The notes under the pieces were generated by a model. That model worked only from the letters and a program-made list of their open reading frames with translations, had not been told where the DNA came from and made no database searches. Below, piece after piece: positions 7,375-12,861 of a stretch of DNA of 12,861 nt (its first letter is position 1; the number at the start of each line of letters is the position of its first letter). This stretch comes from CAZWZG01 sp964638245 (GTDB lineage: Bacteria; Pseudomonadota; Alphaproteobacteria; Rhodobacterales; Rhodobacteraceae): NCBI GenBank assembly GCA_964638245.1, contig CAZWZG010000086.1:1-12861 (forward strand). Reading direction: 5' to 3'. The position numbers and the translations under genes were made by a program.

Positions 7375-8219
7375 GATATACCCTCGTCTTCCTTCGTGGC
7401 GATGAAGATGCCTTCACTCAGTACATTTTTGATGGTGTCACGCGTCACGACGGTTTCCCCGCTCGAGGCCGCATAGACCATCGAGAAATCGCACAGGCGA
7501 TTGACAAGTCGTGGAATGCCCTGACTGGCCTCGTGGATCTGGTCAAAAGCGCCACTGTCAAATTCTTCCCCGGTTCCGCCAGCATGCCGTAAGCGATGCT
7601 CGACATACATTTGCACCGTATCGCGGTCCATCTTTGGAATATGATAGCTTGCTACTACGCGCTGTGCGAACTGGCGAAGCTCCGGCTGGCGGATCAGGTC
7701 GCGTAATTCGGGCTGTCCGACGAGTACGAGCTGCAGCAACTCGTCCTTGTTGGAGTTGATGTTGGTCATCATTCGAAGCTCCTCAAGGGCTTCGAAACTA
7801 AGGTTCTGGGCTTCGTCTATGATAAGGACAACGCGCCTCCCAGCAGCGTATTCCTCAAGCAGAAAGTCCTGCAAGACCTGAAATAGCGCGACATAGTCCA
7901 GCGCTTCATTGACGTTGATGGCGAGTGCATTCAATGCCCAGCGCAAGAGATCGCCGCGTCCGCCCTGAGCGTTGGAAATGAGTCCAATCGTTGTGTCGTC
8001 TTCCATCGACTGAATGAGAGCATGAATCAGGGTGGTCTTGCCGGCTCCGACTTCGCCGGTCACGACCGTGATCGGAGCCCGGCTCACGATCCCGTATTCA
8101 AGCACTGTGTAGGCTGACCGATGTGCGTTCGACCAGAAAATGAAGTCGGGATCCGGCAAGAGCGTAAAGGGGCGCTCCTGCAGGCCAAAGACTTCCGCGT
8201 ATAAGCCTTCTAATGACAC
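7371..8219 (-). CDS. ExeA/XrtA-system-type AAA+ ATPase of the exopolysaccharide operon
   Basis: A 282-aa AAA+ ATPase like the ATPases that accompany XrtA/PEP-CTERM exopolysaccharide loci, and related to ExeA. The N-terminal signature VFGLQERPFTLLPDPDFIF (10-28) is typical. Walker A is TGEVGAGKTT (54-63, Lys61), Walker B VLIIDEAQN (131-139), sensor 1 LVLVGQPEL (164-172), a candidate Arg finger is Arg187 and the sensor 2 segment is GIPRLVNRL (234-242). I chose a GTG at 8219-8217, preceded by GGAG, because the family N-terminus begins there. An in-frame ATG at 8324 would add 35 non-conserved residues. It is the first gene of the operon ATPase, chain-length protein, tyrosine kinase, and overlaps the next gene by 4 bp. 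There is no peptidoglycan-binding domain as in ExeA. Its role in polysaccharide export is not settled; energising or assembling the envelope machine is inference. Confidence 0.88.
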   Translation of the reverse strand: MSLEGLYAEVFGLQERPFTLLPDPDFIFWSNAHRSAYTVLEYGIVSRAPITVVTGEVGAGKTTLIHALIQSMEDDTTIGLISNAQGGRGDLLRWALNALAINVNEALDYVALFQVLQDFLLEEYAAGRRVVLIIDEAQNLSFEALEELRMMTNINSNKDELLQLVLVGQPELRDLIRQPELRQFAQRVVASYHIPKMDRDTVQMYVEHRLRHAGGTGEEFDSGAFDQIHEASQGIPRLVNRLCDFSMVYAASSGETVVTRDTIKNVLSEGIFIATKEDEGIS

Positions 8220-8265
8220 GGCGGCTCCGCCTCGCTCAAAAACATGACACCTGTTGCCAGGTGCC
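8220..8265 (-). promoter_or_regulatory. Leader hairpins before the ATPase start
   Basis: Read on the minus strand, bases 8265-8246 form an 8-bp stem with one G-U pair, GGCACCUG and CAGGUGUC, closed by a GCAA loop of the stable GNRA class. At DNA level this is the perfect inverted repeat CACCTG-TTGC-CAGGTG. About 15 nt later, GGCG (8231-8228) and CGCC (8223-8220) can pair around GAGC, placing the presumed GGAG ribosome site in a stem-loop directly before the GTG at 8219. The sequence shows the complementarity; control of translation, or use as a protein-binding operator, is inference. Confidence 0.45.
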
Positions 8266-8317
8266 GAACACAAAAACACTCCCCCGTCGCCTCTCGACCT
8301 AGGCATTTTGCTAAGGG

Positions 8318-8351
8318 ATTGCATCTAAGTTTTGAAAAATTACCATGCAAT
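8318..8351. promoter_or_regulatory. ATTGCAT/ATGCAAT inverted repeat
   Basis: Perfect 7-bp arms, ATTGCAT (8318-8324) and ATGCAAT (8345-8351), are separated by 20 bp, giving a centre-to-centre distance of 27 bp. It sits in the most AT-rich part of the divergent region, about 100 bp before the ATPase start. That placement suits a two-site operator. No known regulator is assigned. Confidence 0.3.
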
Positions 8352-8500
8352 TGGCACAAAAGTGTATTTGGGATACGCATCGTTTCTTCTTATAGATCAA
8401 TGATGGCCTAGGTAGGGCGCGTTCGAAAGAAATCTCGGTCTCGGCGAACATCATTTAGCACCTGCAGCATCCGATTCGCGAAATTGTTCGAAAACGCGGG

Positions 8501-8528
8501 ACAAAGCACTGCTGCATCTTCGCTTTGT
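8501..8528. promoter_or_regulatory. ACAAAGC/GCTTTGT inverted repeat
   Basis: Perfect 7-bp arms flank a 14-nt loop. In a plus-strand RNA, G8500-U8529 and G8499-C8530 would extend the stem to 9 pairs. The loop contains GCTGCA (8511-8516), which is complementary to TGCAGC at 8463-8468, so an alternative or tertiary pairing is possible. There is no U-run after it, so it does not look like an intrinsic terminator. Confidence 0.3.
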
Positions 8529-8794
8529 TCAGCAATCGTATCCAATCTTTCGGTTCATCTGTGATCGCAGAGGCGCGAGTGATCTCCAAATCGAGCAATA
8601 TGTGAGTAATGAGAGCACGTTCGGTATGGAATTCCGGCCTTCATTCAGCAGACTTGTCATAAAAATTGCGTCAAATGCAGTAAGATGATAGCCAAGACTA
8701 GTGGAGAGCGCCGCGCGTGATGGCGGTTAGGTGAATGCCTGGGGGCTCCATTAGATGTTCACGGTGGGGAATCGGCGGCAGCCGGTGATGGTAT

Positions 8795-9472
8795 ATGACT
8801 GTTCATTTTGACGAGAAGAAGCTTGGCGCGACGCCGCTTGTCGCCCAGGAAGCTGCTACAAAAGAATCCTTTTATGCTGCACATGCAAAGCGCTTGCTGG
8901 ACATCGCTTTGATCATCTTGGCTGTGCCTATCATCCTGCCTTTGGTGGCAGTTCTGGCGATCGCGGTGGCCATGGATGGTGGAAAGCCGTTTTATAAGCA
9001 GCGGAGGGTCGGGCGAGGCGGCAAAGCTTTTCACATCTTCAAGTTGAGAACGATGGTGCCGAACGCGGAAGACCATCTTGAAACCCATCTTGCGTCGAAT
9101 GCTCAGGCGAGGGCCGAATGGGACGCGACCCAGAAGCTTAAGCACGACCCACGTATCACCCGCATCGGATCTATCCTCCGGAAGACGTCGCTGGACGAGT
9201 TGCCGCAACTCTGGAACGTGCTGAAGGGGGAAATGTCAATCGTCGGACCACGGCCAATGCTGGAATGCCAGCGGCGCATGTATCCCGGCACGGCTTACTT
9301 TCGGATGCGTCCGGGTCTTACAGGGTACTGGCAGATTTCTGATCGCAATGACGGCGAGTTCGTCCGTCGCGCGCACTACGACACGCGTTACTACTCGGAA
9401 CGATCCCTTCTCGTAGACATGATTGTTATTCTGAGGACGGTTGTCGTGGTGCTTCGAGGGACTGGCTACTAG
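8795..9472 (+). CDS. ExoY-like sugar transferase (monotopic phosphoglycosyl transferase)
   Basis: A 225-aa initiating transferase that moves a sugar phosphate from a nucleotide sugar to undecaprenyl phosphate at the inner membrane, the first step of exopolysaccharide repeat-unit assembly. It is the short catalytic form, like Sinorhizobium ExoY, without the multi-TM N-terminus of WbaP. A hydrophobic segment (about 34-60, LLDIALIILAVPIILPLVAV) is followed by FYKQRRVGRGGKAFHIFKLRTM (66-87), the catalytic Asp134-Glu135 pair in SLDELPQLWNVLKGEMS (132-148), VGPRP (150-154) and RPGLTGYWQISDRND (172-186). The start ATG at 8795 follows GGTGA at 6-nt spacing, and an in-frame TGA lies just upstream, which fixes it. 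It is divergent from the ATPase operon and is the first gene of the plus arm. The sugar it uses cannot be read from sequence; galactose (ExoY) is one family example. Confidence 0.92.
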   Translation: MTVHFDEKKLGATPLVAQEAATKESFYAAHAKRLLDIALIILAVPIILPLVAVLAIAVAMDGGKPFYKQRRVGRGGKAFHIFKLRTMVPNAEDHLETHLASNAQARAEWDATQKLKHDPRITRIGSILRKTSLDELPQLWNVLKGEMSIVGPRPMLECQRRMYPGTAYFRMRPGLTGYWQISDRNDGEFVRRAHYDTRYYSERSLLVDMIVILRTVVVVLRGTGY

Positions 9473-9685
9473 GCCGGACATCTCGAAACAGTCAGAGAAA
9501 AACTCTAGGATTGTTCCATTAGCGCAACGGTCAAGCCATTGATTGTGTTGCGACGCTGTGACTCATGCGCCGGATTGCGGCAAAAATGTGATCGAATCTA
9601 AATCCACTGCTTCCCTTACGGTTAAGAGACCGTCATAGAGAGACAAATGTCAGGGGTGGGGGCCTCGATCATGGAACTTGGTGTT
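9473..9685. other. Intergenic region before the OPX gene
   Basis: This 213-bp space separates the transferase from the export genes, so the latter may have their own promoter. It contains a short inverted repeat, ACGGT and ACCGT, around TAAGAG (9619-9634). I see no clear terminator after the transferase and no promoter I would defend. Upstream in-frame ATGs of the OPX gene lie at 9647 and 9671. Confidence 0.4.
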
Positions 9686-10282
9686 ATGAAGCGTTTCTTT
9701 GTCGTATTGCTGTCGCTCTTCGCAGCCTCAATGGTGTCTGCGCAAACAAACTATGTCGTCAGCGATGGCGATCGGTTGCAGATTGAGGTCTTGGAAGATC
9801 CGAGCCTCAACAGAACTGTCACTGTCCTGCCGGGCGGGACGTTCAACTTCCCACTGGCAGGACCGGTCGTTGCGTCCGGTCGGACGCTGCCTGACATTGA
9901 AGCAGCCTTGCGCGCACAGTTGGGCGCAAATTTCGCCGCACCTCCAAACGTCTTTGTTGGCGCGGTTGAAACGCGACCTCGCGCCAGCGGGGTGGCAGGG
10001 GTTCAACCCGTGCAGGTCTTCTTGCTGGGTGAAGTAAACAACCCTGGAGCCAAATCAATCGAGCCAGGCACGACGATGCTACAGTTTCTTGCCCAAAGCG
10101 GAGGCTTCACACGCTTTGCGGCGACCAAGCGCATTCAGTTGCGCCGGCGTGCAGCAGACGGCACCGAGCAGTTGGTGACCTATAACTATCGTGCGCTCCT
10201 AAACGGAGCCGCGCTTCAGAAGGATGTGGTGCTTGCGGACGACGATGTTATCCTGGTGCCCGAACGCAGACTCTTCGAGTAG
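9686..10282 (+). CDS. Short polysaccharide export (OPX, Wza-family) protein
   Basis: A secreted periplasmic protein of the outer-membrane polysaccharide export family. From the ATG at 9686 it has 198 aa. The signal peptide is MKRFFVVLLSLFAASMVSA with a likely cut before Gln20; there is no lipobox Cys, so it is not a lipoprotein, unlike E. coli Wza. The Poly_export domain covers about 22-96 (YVVSDGDRLQIEVLEDPSLN) and one SLBB domain about 108-192 (VFLLGEVNNPGAKSIEPGTT). The protein stops at residue 198, straight after the SLBB domain, so the C-terminal helix by which Wza (about 380 aa) crosses the outer membrane is absent. In-frame ATGs at 9647 and 9671 would put extra residues ahead of the signal peptide, which is why I prefer 9686, though its ribosome site is weak. 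The stop is 4 nt before the beta-barrel gene. Such short OPX proteins need another outer-membrane channel. Confidence 0.9.
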   Translation: MKRFFVVLLSLFAASMVSAQTNYVVSDGDRLQIEVLEDPSLNRTVTVLPGGTFNFPLAGPVVASGRTLPDIEAALRAQLGANFAAPPNVFVGAVETRPRASGVAGVQPVQVFLLGEVNNPGAKSIEPGTTMLQFLAQSGGFTRFAATKRIQLRRRAADGTEQLVTYNYRALLNGAALQKDVVLADDDVILVPERRLFE

Positions 10283-10286
10283 GTGA

Positions 10287-11693
10287 ATGAAAAAACAGGC
10301 TGGGTGGATTGCCGCCGTAGGAATCATTGCATGGGGCTCGATACCGAGTCCCATTGCGCATGCACAAGAAGGCGATGGTCTTTCCTATTCGTTTTCAGTT
10401 GATCAACGACTGAATGCGAATGACAACAGAAGTTTTGACGTCGTTTCGGCAGGCACGACGGTCACCAGTACAACTGGGTTAGGGTTTGCCTTACGGTCCG
10501 AAACCAGAACGCAGAGGCTGAACTTTAATCTTGGTGCAACGTTGGAAGGCGGATATTTCGCTTCTGATGATAGCTCCAGTCTGGAGCTGACTGCTCCCAA
10601 CGCAAGACTACAATACTCTCGCACGGCGGCGCGGTCTTCTTTTAATTTCGGTGCCGCTGTTCGCAGGAACGATGTGTCAACGCTTGTGCTGGATCCGGAT
10701 CTTGTCGATCCGGACGCAGACCCAGACGCCGATCCGGACGCGACCTTTGATCCGGATGACTTGATCCTTGACGAAGGGACGCGGCAAGTCACATCGCTTT
10801 CGACGCGGTTGACGACAGGTATTGGTGCGCCAATACGACTTTCGTTCTCTGCCGGTCTCACAGACGTCGGCTACACGGATACCACTGACCCGGAACTGGT
10901 GAACAACAGATCAGTGAGGCTCGGTGCACGGGCAAGTTTCACGATCAACCCAACGATCGAAGCCTCGACCTTTGTAAACGTTCGGCAATTCGAAGAAGAC
11001 AATCTGGCTAATCGTGAAGTTGATAGGCTGAATGTCGGCGTAGGGTTACAATACACGCTTTCGGAGACCACAAGTGTCAGCGCGAACGTAAGCGCAAACC
11101 GGGTTGAAACAACGGAAATGGCTGTAACATCGACCTCGGAAGGCGCAGGTTTCGGGTTTTCGGTCACCAATGAGAGGCCAAACGGCTCGATTGGGCTGAG
11201 TTTCAACCGGTCGATCAGCGCCAATGGTGCAAATGACAGCGTTAACCTGTCGCGTAGCTTCGCGCTTCGTGACGGATCGTTCAACGTAAGCTTGGGACTG
11301 GTTGACGGCGCTGCCTCTACGACGTCCACGACGGCCAATGTCTCTTACAGACGTGCCTTGCCGACGGGGTCAATCTCTGCGTCGTTTCGCCAGAACCTGT
11401 CGACAGATGACGATGAGGATGTCCTGAGAACACGCGTTGCGGTGAACTATAGCCAAGACATCAATGCGGTATCTTCATTCGGCGCGGGGCTCTCGATCGC
11501 CAATTCCGACGTTTTGGGCGCGGGTGCGGATTCTACGCGAACGAGTTTGAGCCTTACTTATAACCGGCAGCTGGCAGAGGACTGGGCTCTTCAGACGGGC
11601 TACTCGTTGCAGCGTGCGGACGAAGAAGGGGCGGCGTCGCGGACGTCGAACTCGATTTTCGTAGGTGCGCGGAAGACGTTCAGTTTCCGCTAG
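10287..11693 (+). CDS. Outer-membrane beta-barrel protein, probable polysaccharide export channel partner of OPX
   Basis: A 468-aa exported protein with signal peptide MKKQAGWIAAVGIIAWGSIP followed by SPIAHA and a cut near Gln27. The mature part is almost wholly alternating amphipathic stretches rich in Ser, Thr, Asn and aromatic residues (such as GSIGLSFNRSISANG and GSISASFRQNLS). It is low in Cys and ends FVGARKTFSFR, all typical of an outer-membrane beta-barrel. Length fits roughly 16-18 strands, an estimate and not a count. Near residues 136-158 an inserted loop reads DPD repeatedly and is strongly acidic. The gene starts 4 nt after the OPX stop, so the two are co-translated and probably act together. 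It resembles barrels of XrtA-associated loci and the barrel half of composite OPX/beta-barrel exporters by context; sequence family is not certain. Its stop overlaps the convergent recQ stop. Confidence 0.8.
   Translation: MKKQAGWIAAVGIIAWGSIPSPIAHAQEGDGLSYSFSVDQRLNANDNRSFDVVSAGTTVTSTTGLGFALRSETRTQRLNFNLGATLEGGYFASDDSSSLELTAPNARLQYSRTAARSSFNFGAAVRRNDVSTLVLDPDLVDPDADPDADPDATFDPDDLILDEGTRQVTSLSTRLTTGIGAPIRLSFSAGLTDVGYTDTTDPELVNNRSVRLGARASFTINPTIEASTFVNVRQFEEDNLANREVDRLNVGVGLQYTLSETTSVSANVSANRVETTEMAVTSTSEGAGFGFSVTNERPNGSIGLSFNRSISANGANDSVNLSRSFALRDGSFNVSLGLVDGAASTTSTTANVSYRRALPTGSISASFRQNLSTDDDEDVLRTRVAVNYSQDINAVSSFGAGLSIANSDVLGAGADSTRTSLSLTYNRQLAEDWALQTGYSLQRADEEGAASRTSNSIFVGARKTFSFR
10692..10760 (+). 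repeat. Asp-Pro repeat in the beta-barrel gene
   Basis: Codons 136-158 encode DPDLVDPDADPDADPDATF followed by DPDD. The unit DPDA recurs three times in a row with related DPD units on both sides. In the DNA, gatccgga and gacccaga variants alternate, as expected after short tandem duplication and drift. The chemistry resembles Asp-rich calcium-binding loops. A surface or periplasmic loop location is inferred. Confidence 0.8.
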
Positions 11694-12861
11694 GCGGCTG
11701 CGTCACGCAGGATTTCAAGGAAGGCCGGGCCGAAACGCTCGGCCTTTTGTTCTCCGACACCGGTGATCCGGGTGAGCGCATCAATACTGTCGGGGCGGCG
11801 TTCAGCGATCTTGCGCAATGTGGATGCGGTGCAGTTGAGGTATTTGCCTGTCCCGTCCGAACCGTGCGCCAGATCGGTTTGGGCCGCGTGCAGGCGGTCA
11901 AAGATCTCACCGCCTTCGCGCCCGGCCAGACTTTGACGGTGTGGGTGGAGCGGGGCAGGTGCTTCGCCAATGATGATCTCAAGGAAGGCCGCGCCGAAGC
12001 GATCAAGCTTTTTCTGGCCGATCCCGTTGATGCGGGCCATTGCATCCAAAGCGTCGGGGCGCTTTTCAGCCATTTCCAGAAGCGTGCGGTCCGGGAAGAT
12101 CACATAGGCCGGGACGCGCGCGGATTCCGCCAGCGCTCGGCGTTTGGCCTTCAGCGCCGCCAGCAGCGGGGCATCTTCTTCGTTGACCATGGTGCGTGCT
12201 GGCGCTCGGGCCGGTGCCAGATCGCGTCGAAAACGGATCGTCGCTTCGTCTTTCAGGATCGGGCGGGCTGCATGTGTCATGCGCAGCGCGCCGTGTCGGG
12301 ACGGGTCCGGGCGGATAAGGTCATGGGCCATCATCTGACGAAAAATGCCCTGCCAGTCGCGGCGGCTCGTGTCGCGGCCGACCCCGAATGTGGGGATCTG
12401 ATCATGGCGTCGTGCCTTGACCTTGTCGGTGACGTTGCCCGTCAGAATGTCGATCAGGTGCCCGGCACCGAACCATTCTTCGGTGCGCAGGACGGCGGAT
12501 AGGGCCATGCGGACCGACTGGGTGGCGTCAAAGCTGTCCGGGGGACGTTCGCAGTGATCGCAATGGCCGCAGGGTTCGGCCAAGGTCTCACCGAAATAGC
12601 CCAAGAGCACGCGTCGGCGGCACTCAATCGCGTCGGCGAGGCCTAGGAGAGCGTTCAAGCGCGCATGATCGGCGGACTTTCGATCATGGTCGGCAAGGCC
12701 CTCGTCGATTTGTGCGCGCCGCAGGCGGATATCATCGGGACCATAAAGCGTGAGCGTTTCGGCGGGGGCACCGTCGCGCCCCGCACGCCCGATTTCCTGA
12801 TAATAAGCCTCGATGGACTTTGGCAGGTCGGAATGGGCGACCCAGCGGATGTCTGGTTTGT
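11690..12861 (-). CDS. recQ: ATP-dependent DNA helicase RecQ, C-terminal part (5' end beyond the window)
   Basis: This 3'-5' DNA helicase acts in recombination repair and fork processing. The visible 389 codons begin inside the second RecA-like domain. Motif VI QEIGRAGRDG lies at 12770-12799. The RQC zinc site has one Cys in AIECRRR (codon 12620-12622) and three in PCGHCDHC (12551-12571), so all four ligands are present. The RQC winged helix follows (GHLIDILTG, HDQIPTFGVG). Two HRDC domains then come in tandem: about 11969-12172 (VPAYVIFPDRTL, GIGQKKLDRFG) and about 11705-11917 (GVGEQKAERFGPAFLEIL). E. coli RecQ has one HRDC. GC is high (40 of 60 in 12601-12660), like the kbl side. The TAG stop at 11692-11690 overlaps the stop of the convergent barrel gene. 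Confidence 0.96.
   Translation of the reverse strand, partial: KPDIRWVAHSDLPKSIEAYYQEIGRAGRDGAPAETLTLYGPDDIRLRRAQIDEGLADHDRKSADHARLNALLGLADAIECRRRVLLGYFGETLAEPCGHCDHCERPPDSFDATQSVRMALSAVLRTEEWFGAGHLIDILTGNVTDKVKARRHDQIPTFGVGRDTSRRDWQGIFRQMMAHDLIRPDPSRHGALRMTHAARPILKDEATIRFRRDLAPARAPARTMVNEEDAPLLAALKAKRRALAESARVPAYVIFPDRTLLEMAEKRPDALDAMARINGIGQKKLDRFGAAFLEIIIGEAPAPLHPHRQSLAGREGGEIFDRLHAAQTDLAHGSDGTGKYLNCTASTLRKIAERRPDSIDALTRITGVGEQKAERFGPAFLEILRDAAA

Larger units (their letters stand above)
8266..8794. other. Long divergent intergenic region of the exopolysaccharide locus
   Basis: No gene of useful length is supported here on either strand. The part beside the ATPase gene is AT-rich (22 G/C of 60 in 8341-8400), unlike the flanking genes. 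It holds an inverted repeat at 8318-8351, an 8-bp palindrome TTCGCGAA at 8475-8482, a hairpin at 8501-8528, and two copies of ACCTAGGC in opposite orientation (8297-8304 and 8406-8413). It must contain the promoters for both arms, but I found no -35/-10 pair I would defend. The length suggests regulated expression. Confidence 0.6.

Noticed and set aside
8220..8324. 35-residue N-terminal extension of the ATPase from an ATG at 8324
   Set aside because: The extension is Arg/Gly/Ser-rich without family similarity, and its start codon lies in an inverted repeat; the family N-terminus begins just after the GTG at 8219.
8352..8370. TTGGCAC resembling a sigma-54 -24 element
   Set aside because: No GC dinucleotide at the -12 position with the fixed spacing; the following bases read TGTAT where TTGCA is expected.
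8626..8688. 20-codon open frame (MEFRPSFSRLV...) in the divergent region
   Set aside because: No good ribosome site, no recognisable product, and an open frame of this length is expected by chance.
9647..9685. 13-residue extension of the OPX protein from an ATG at 9647
   Set aside because: It would place extra residues before an otherwise ideal signal peptide, although a GAGAG-like site precedes it, so it cannot be excluded fully.
11747..12502. 251-codon plus-strand open frame opposite recQ
   Set aside because: RecQ RQC and HRDC domains are clear on the other strand, and this translation has no family signature.
1..12861. CRISPR array, tRNA, rRNA, insertion sequence or prophage genes
   Set aside because: No evenly spaced repeats, no tRNA-like cloverleaf that I could find, no transposase or integrase, and no phage-type genes on either strand.

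Overview
The window looks like chromosomal DNA of a Rhodobacterales (Roseobacter-group) alphaproteobacterium. This rests on the kbl-tdh pair in the form I associate with that group, the N-terminal pattern of the hybrid kinase, the high-GC flanks, and an intergenic repeat with a tail I recall from Rhodobacteraceae. The assignment is recognition from memory, not a search.

Layout. On the left is a threonine-degradation operon on the minus strand: kbl (980-2167), then tdh (1-889, cut by the window edge), separated by a double-hairpin repeat (918-971). Divergent from it is a soluble hybrid histidine kinase (2353-5016, plus) with a PAS-like domain, HisKA/HATPase, a pseudo-receiver, an acidic Pro/Ala linker with a duplicated motif, and a true receiver. 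The kinase converges on, and overlaps by 4 bp, the last gene of an exopolysaccharide locus.

The exopolysaccharide locus (5013-11693) has two divergent arms around a 575-bp, partly AT-rich control region (8220-8794). The minus arm is a tight operon: ExeA/XrtA-type AAA+ ATPase, three-TM chain-length/co-polymerase protein, and a separate bacterial tyrosine kinase with a YYYY tail. The plus arm holds an ExoY-like phosphoglycosyl transferase, a short non-lipidated OPX protein and a secreted outer-membrane beta-barrel candidate. Together they can be read as initiation (transferase loads the first sugar on undecaprenyl phosphate), inner-membrane length control (co-polymerase plus kinase), and export through periplasm and outer membrane (OPX plus barrel). 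The AAA+ protein has an unknown coupling role. No flippase, polymerase, other glycosyltransferase, exosortase or PEP-CTERM protein lies in the window.

On the right, the barrel gene converges on the 3' part of recQ (11690-12861, minus, cut by the window edge) and the two share a CTAG that supplies a stop codon on each strand. This RecQ has two HRDC domains.

The most interesting system-level point is the pairing, 4 bp apart, of a short OPX with no outer-membrane helix and a beta-barrel. This fits a composite OPX/beta-barrel polysaccharide translocon instead of a Wza-type pore, inside a gene set that resembles XrtA-associated exopolysaccharide loci but shows no exosortase here.
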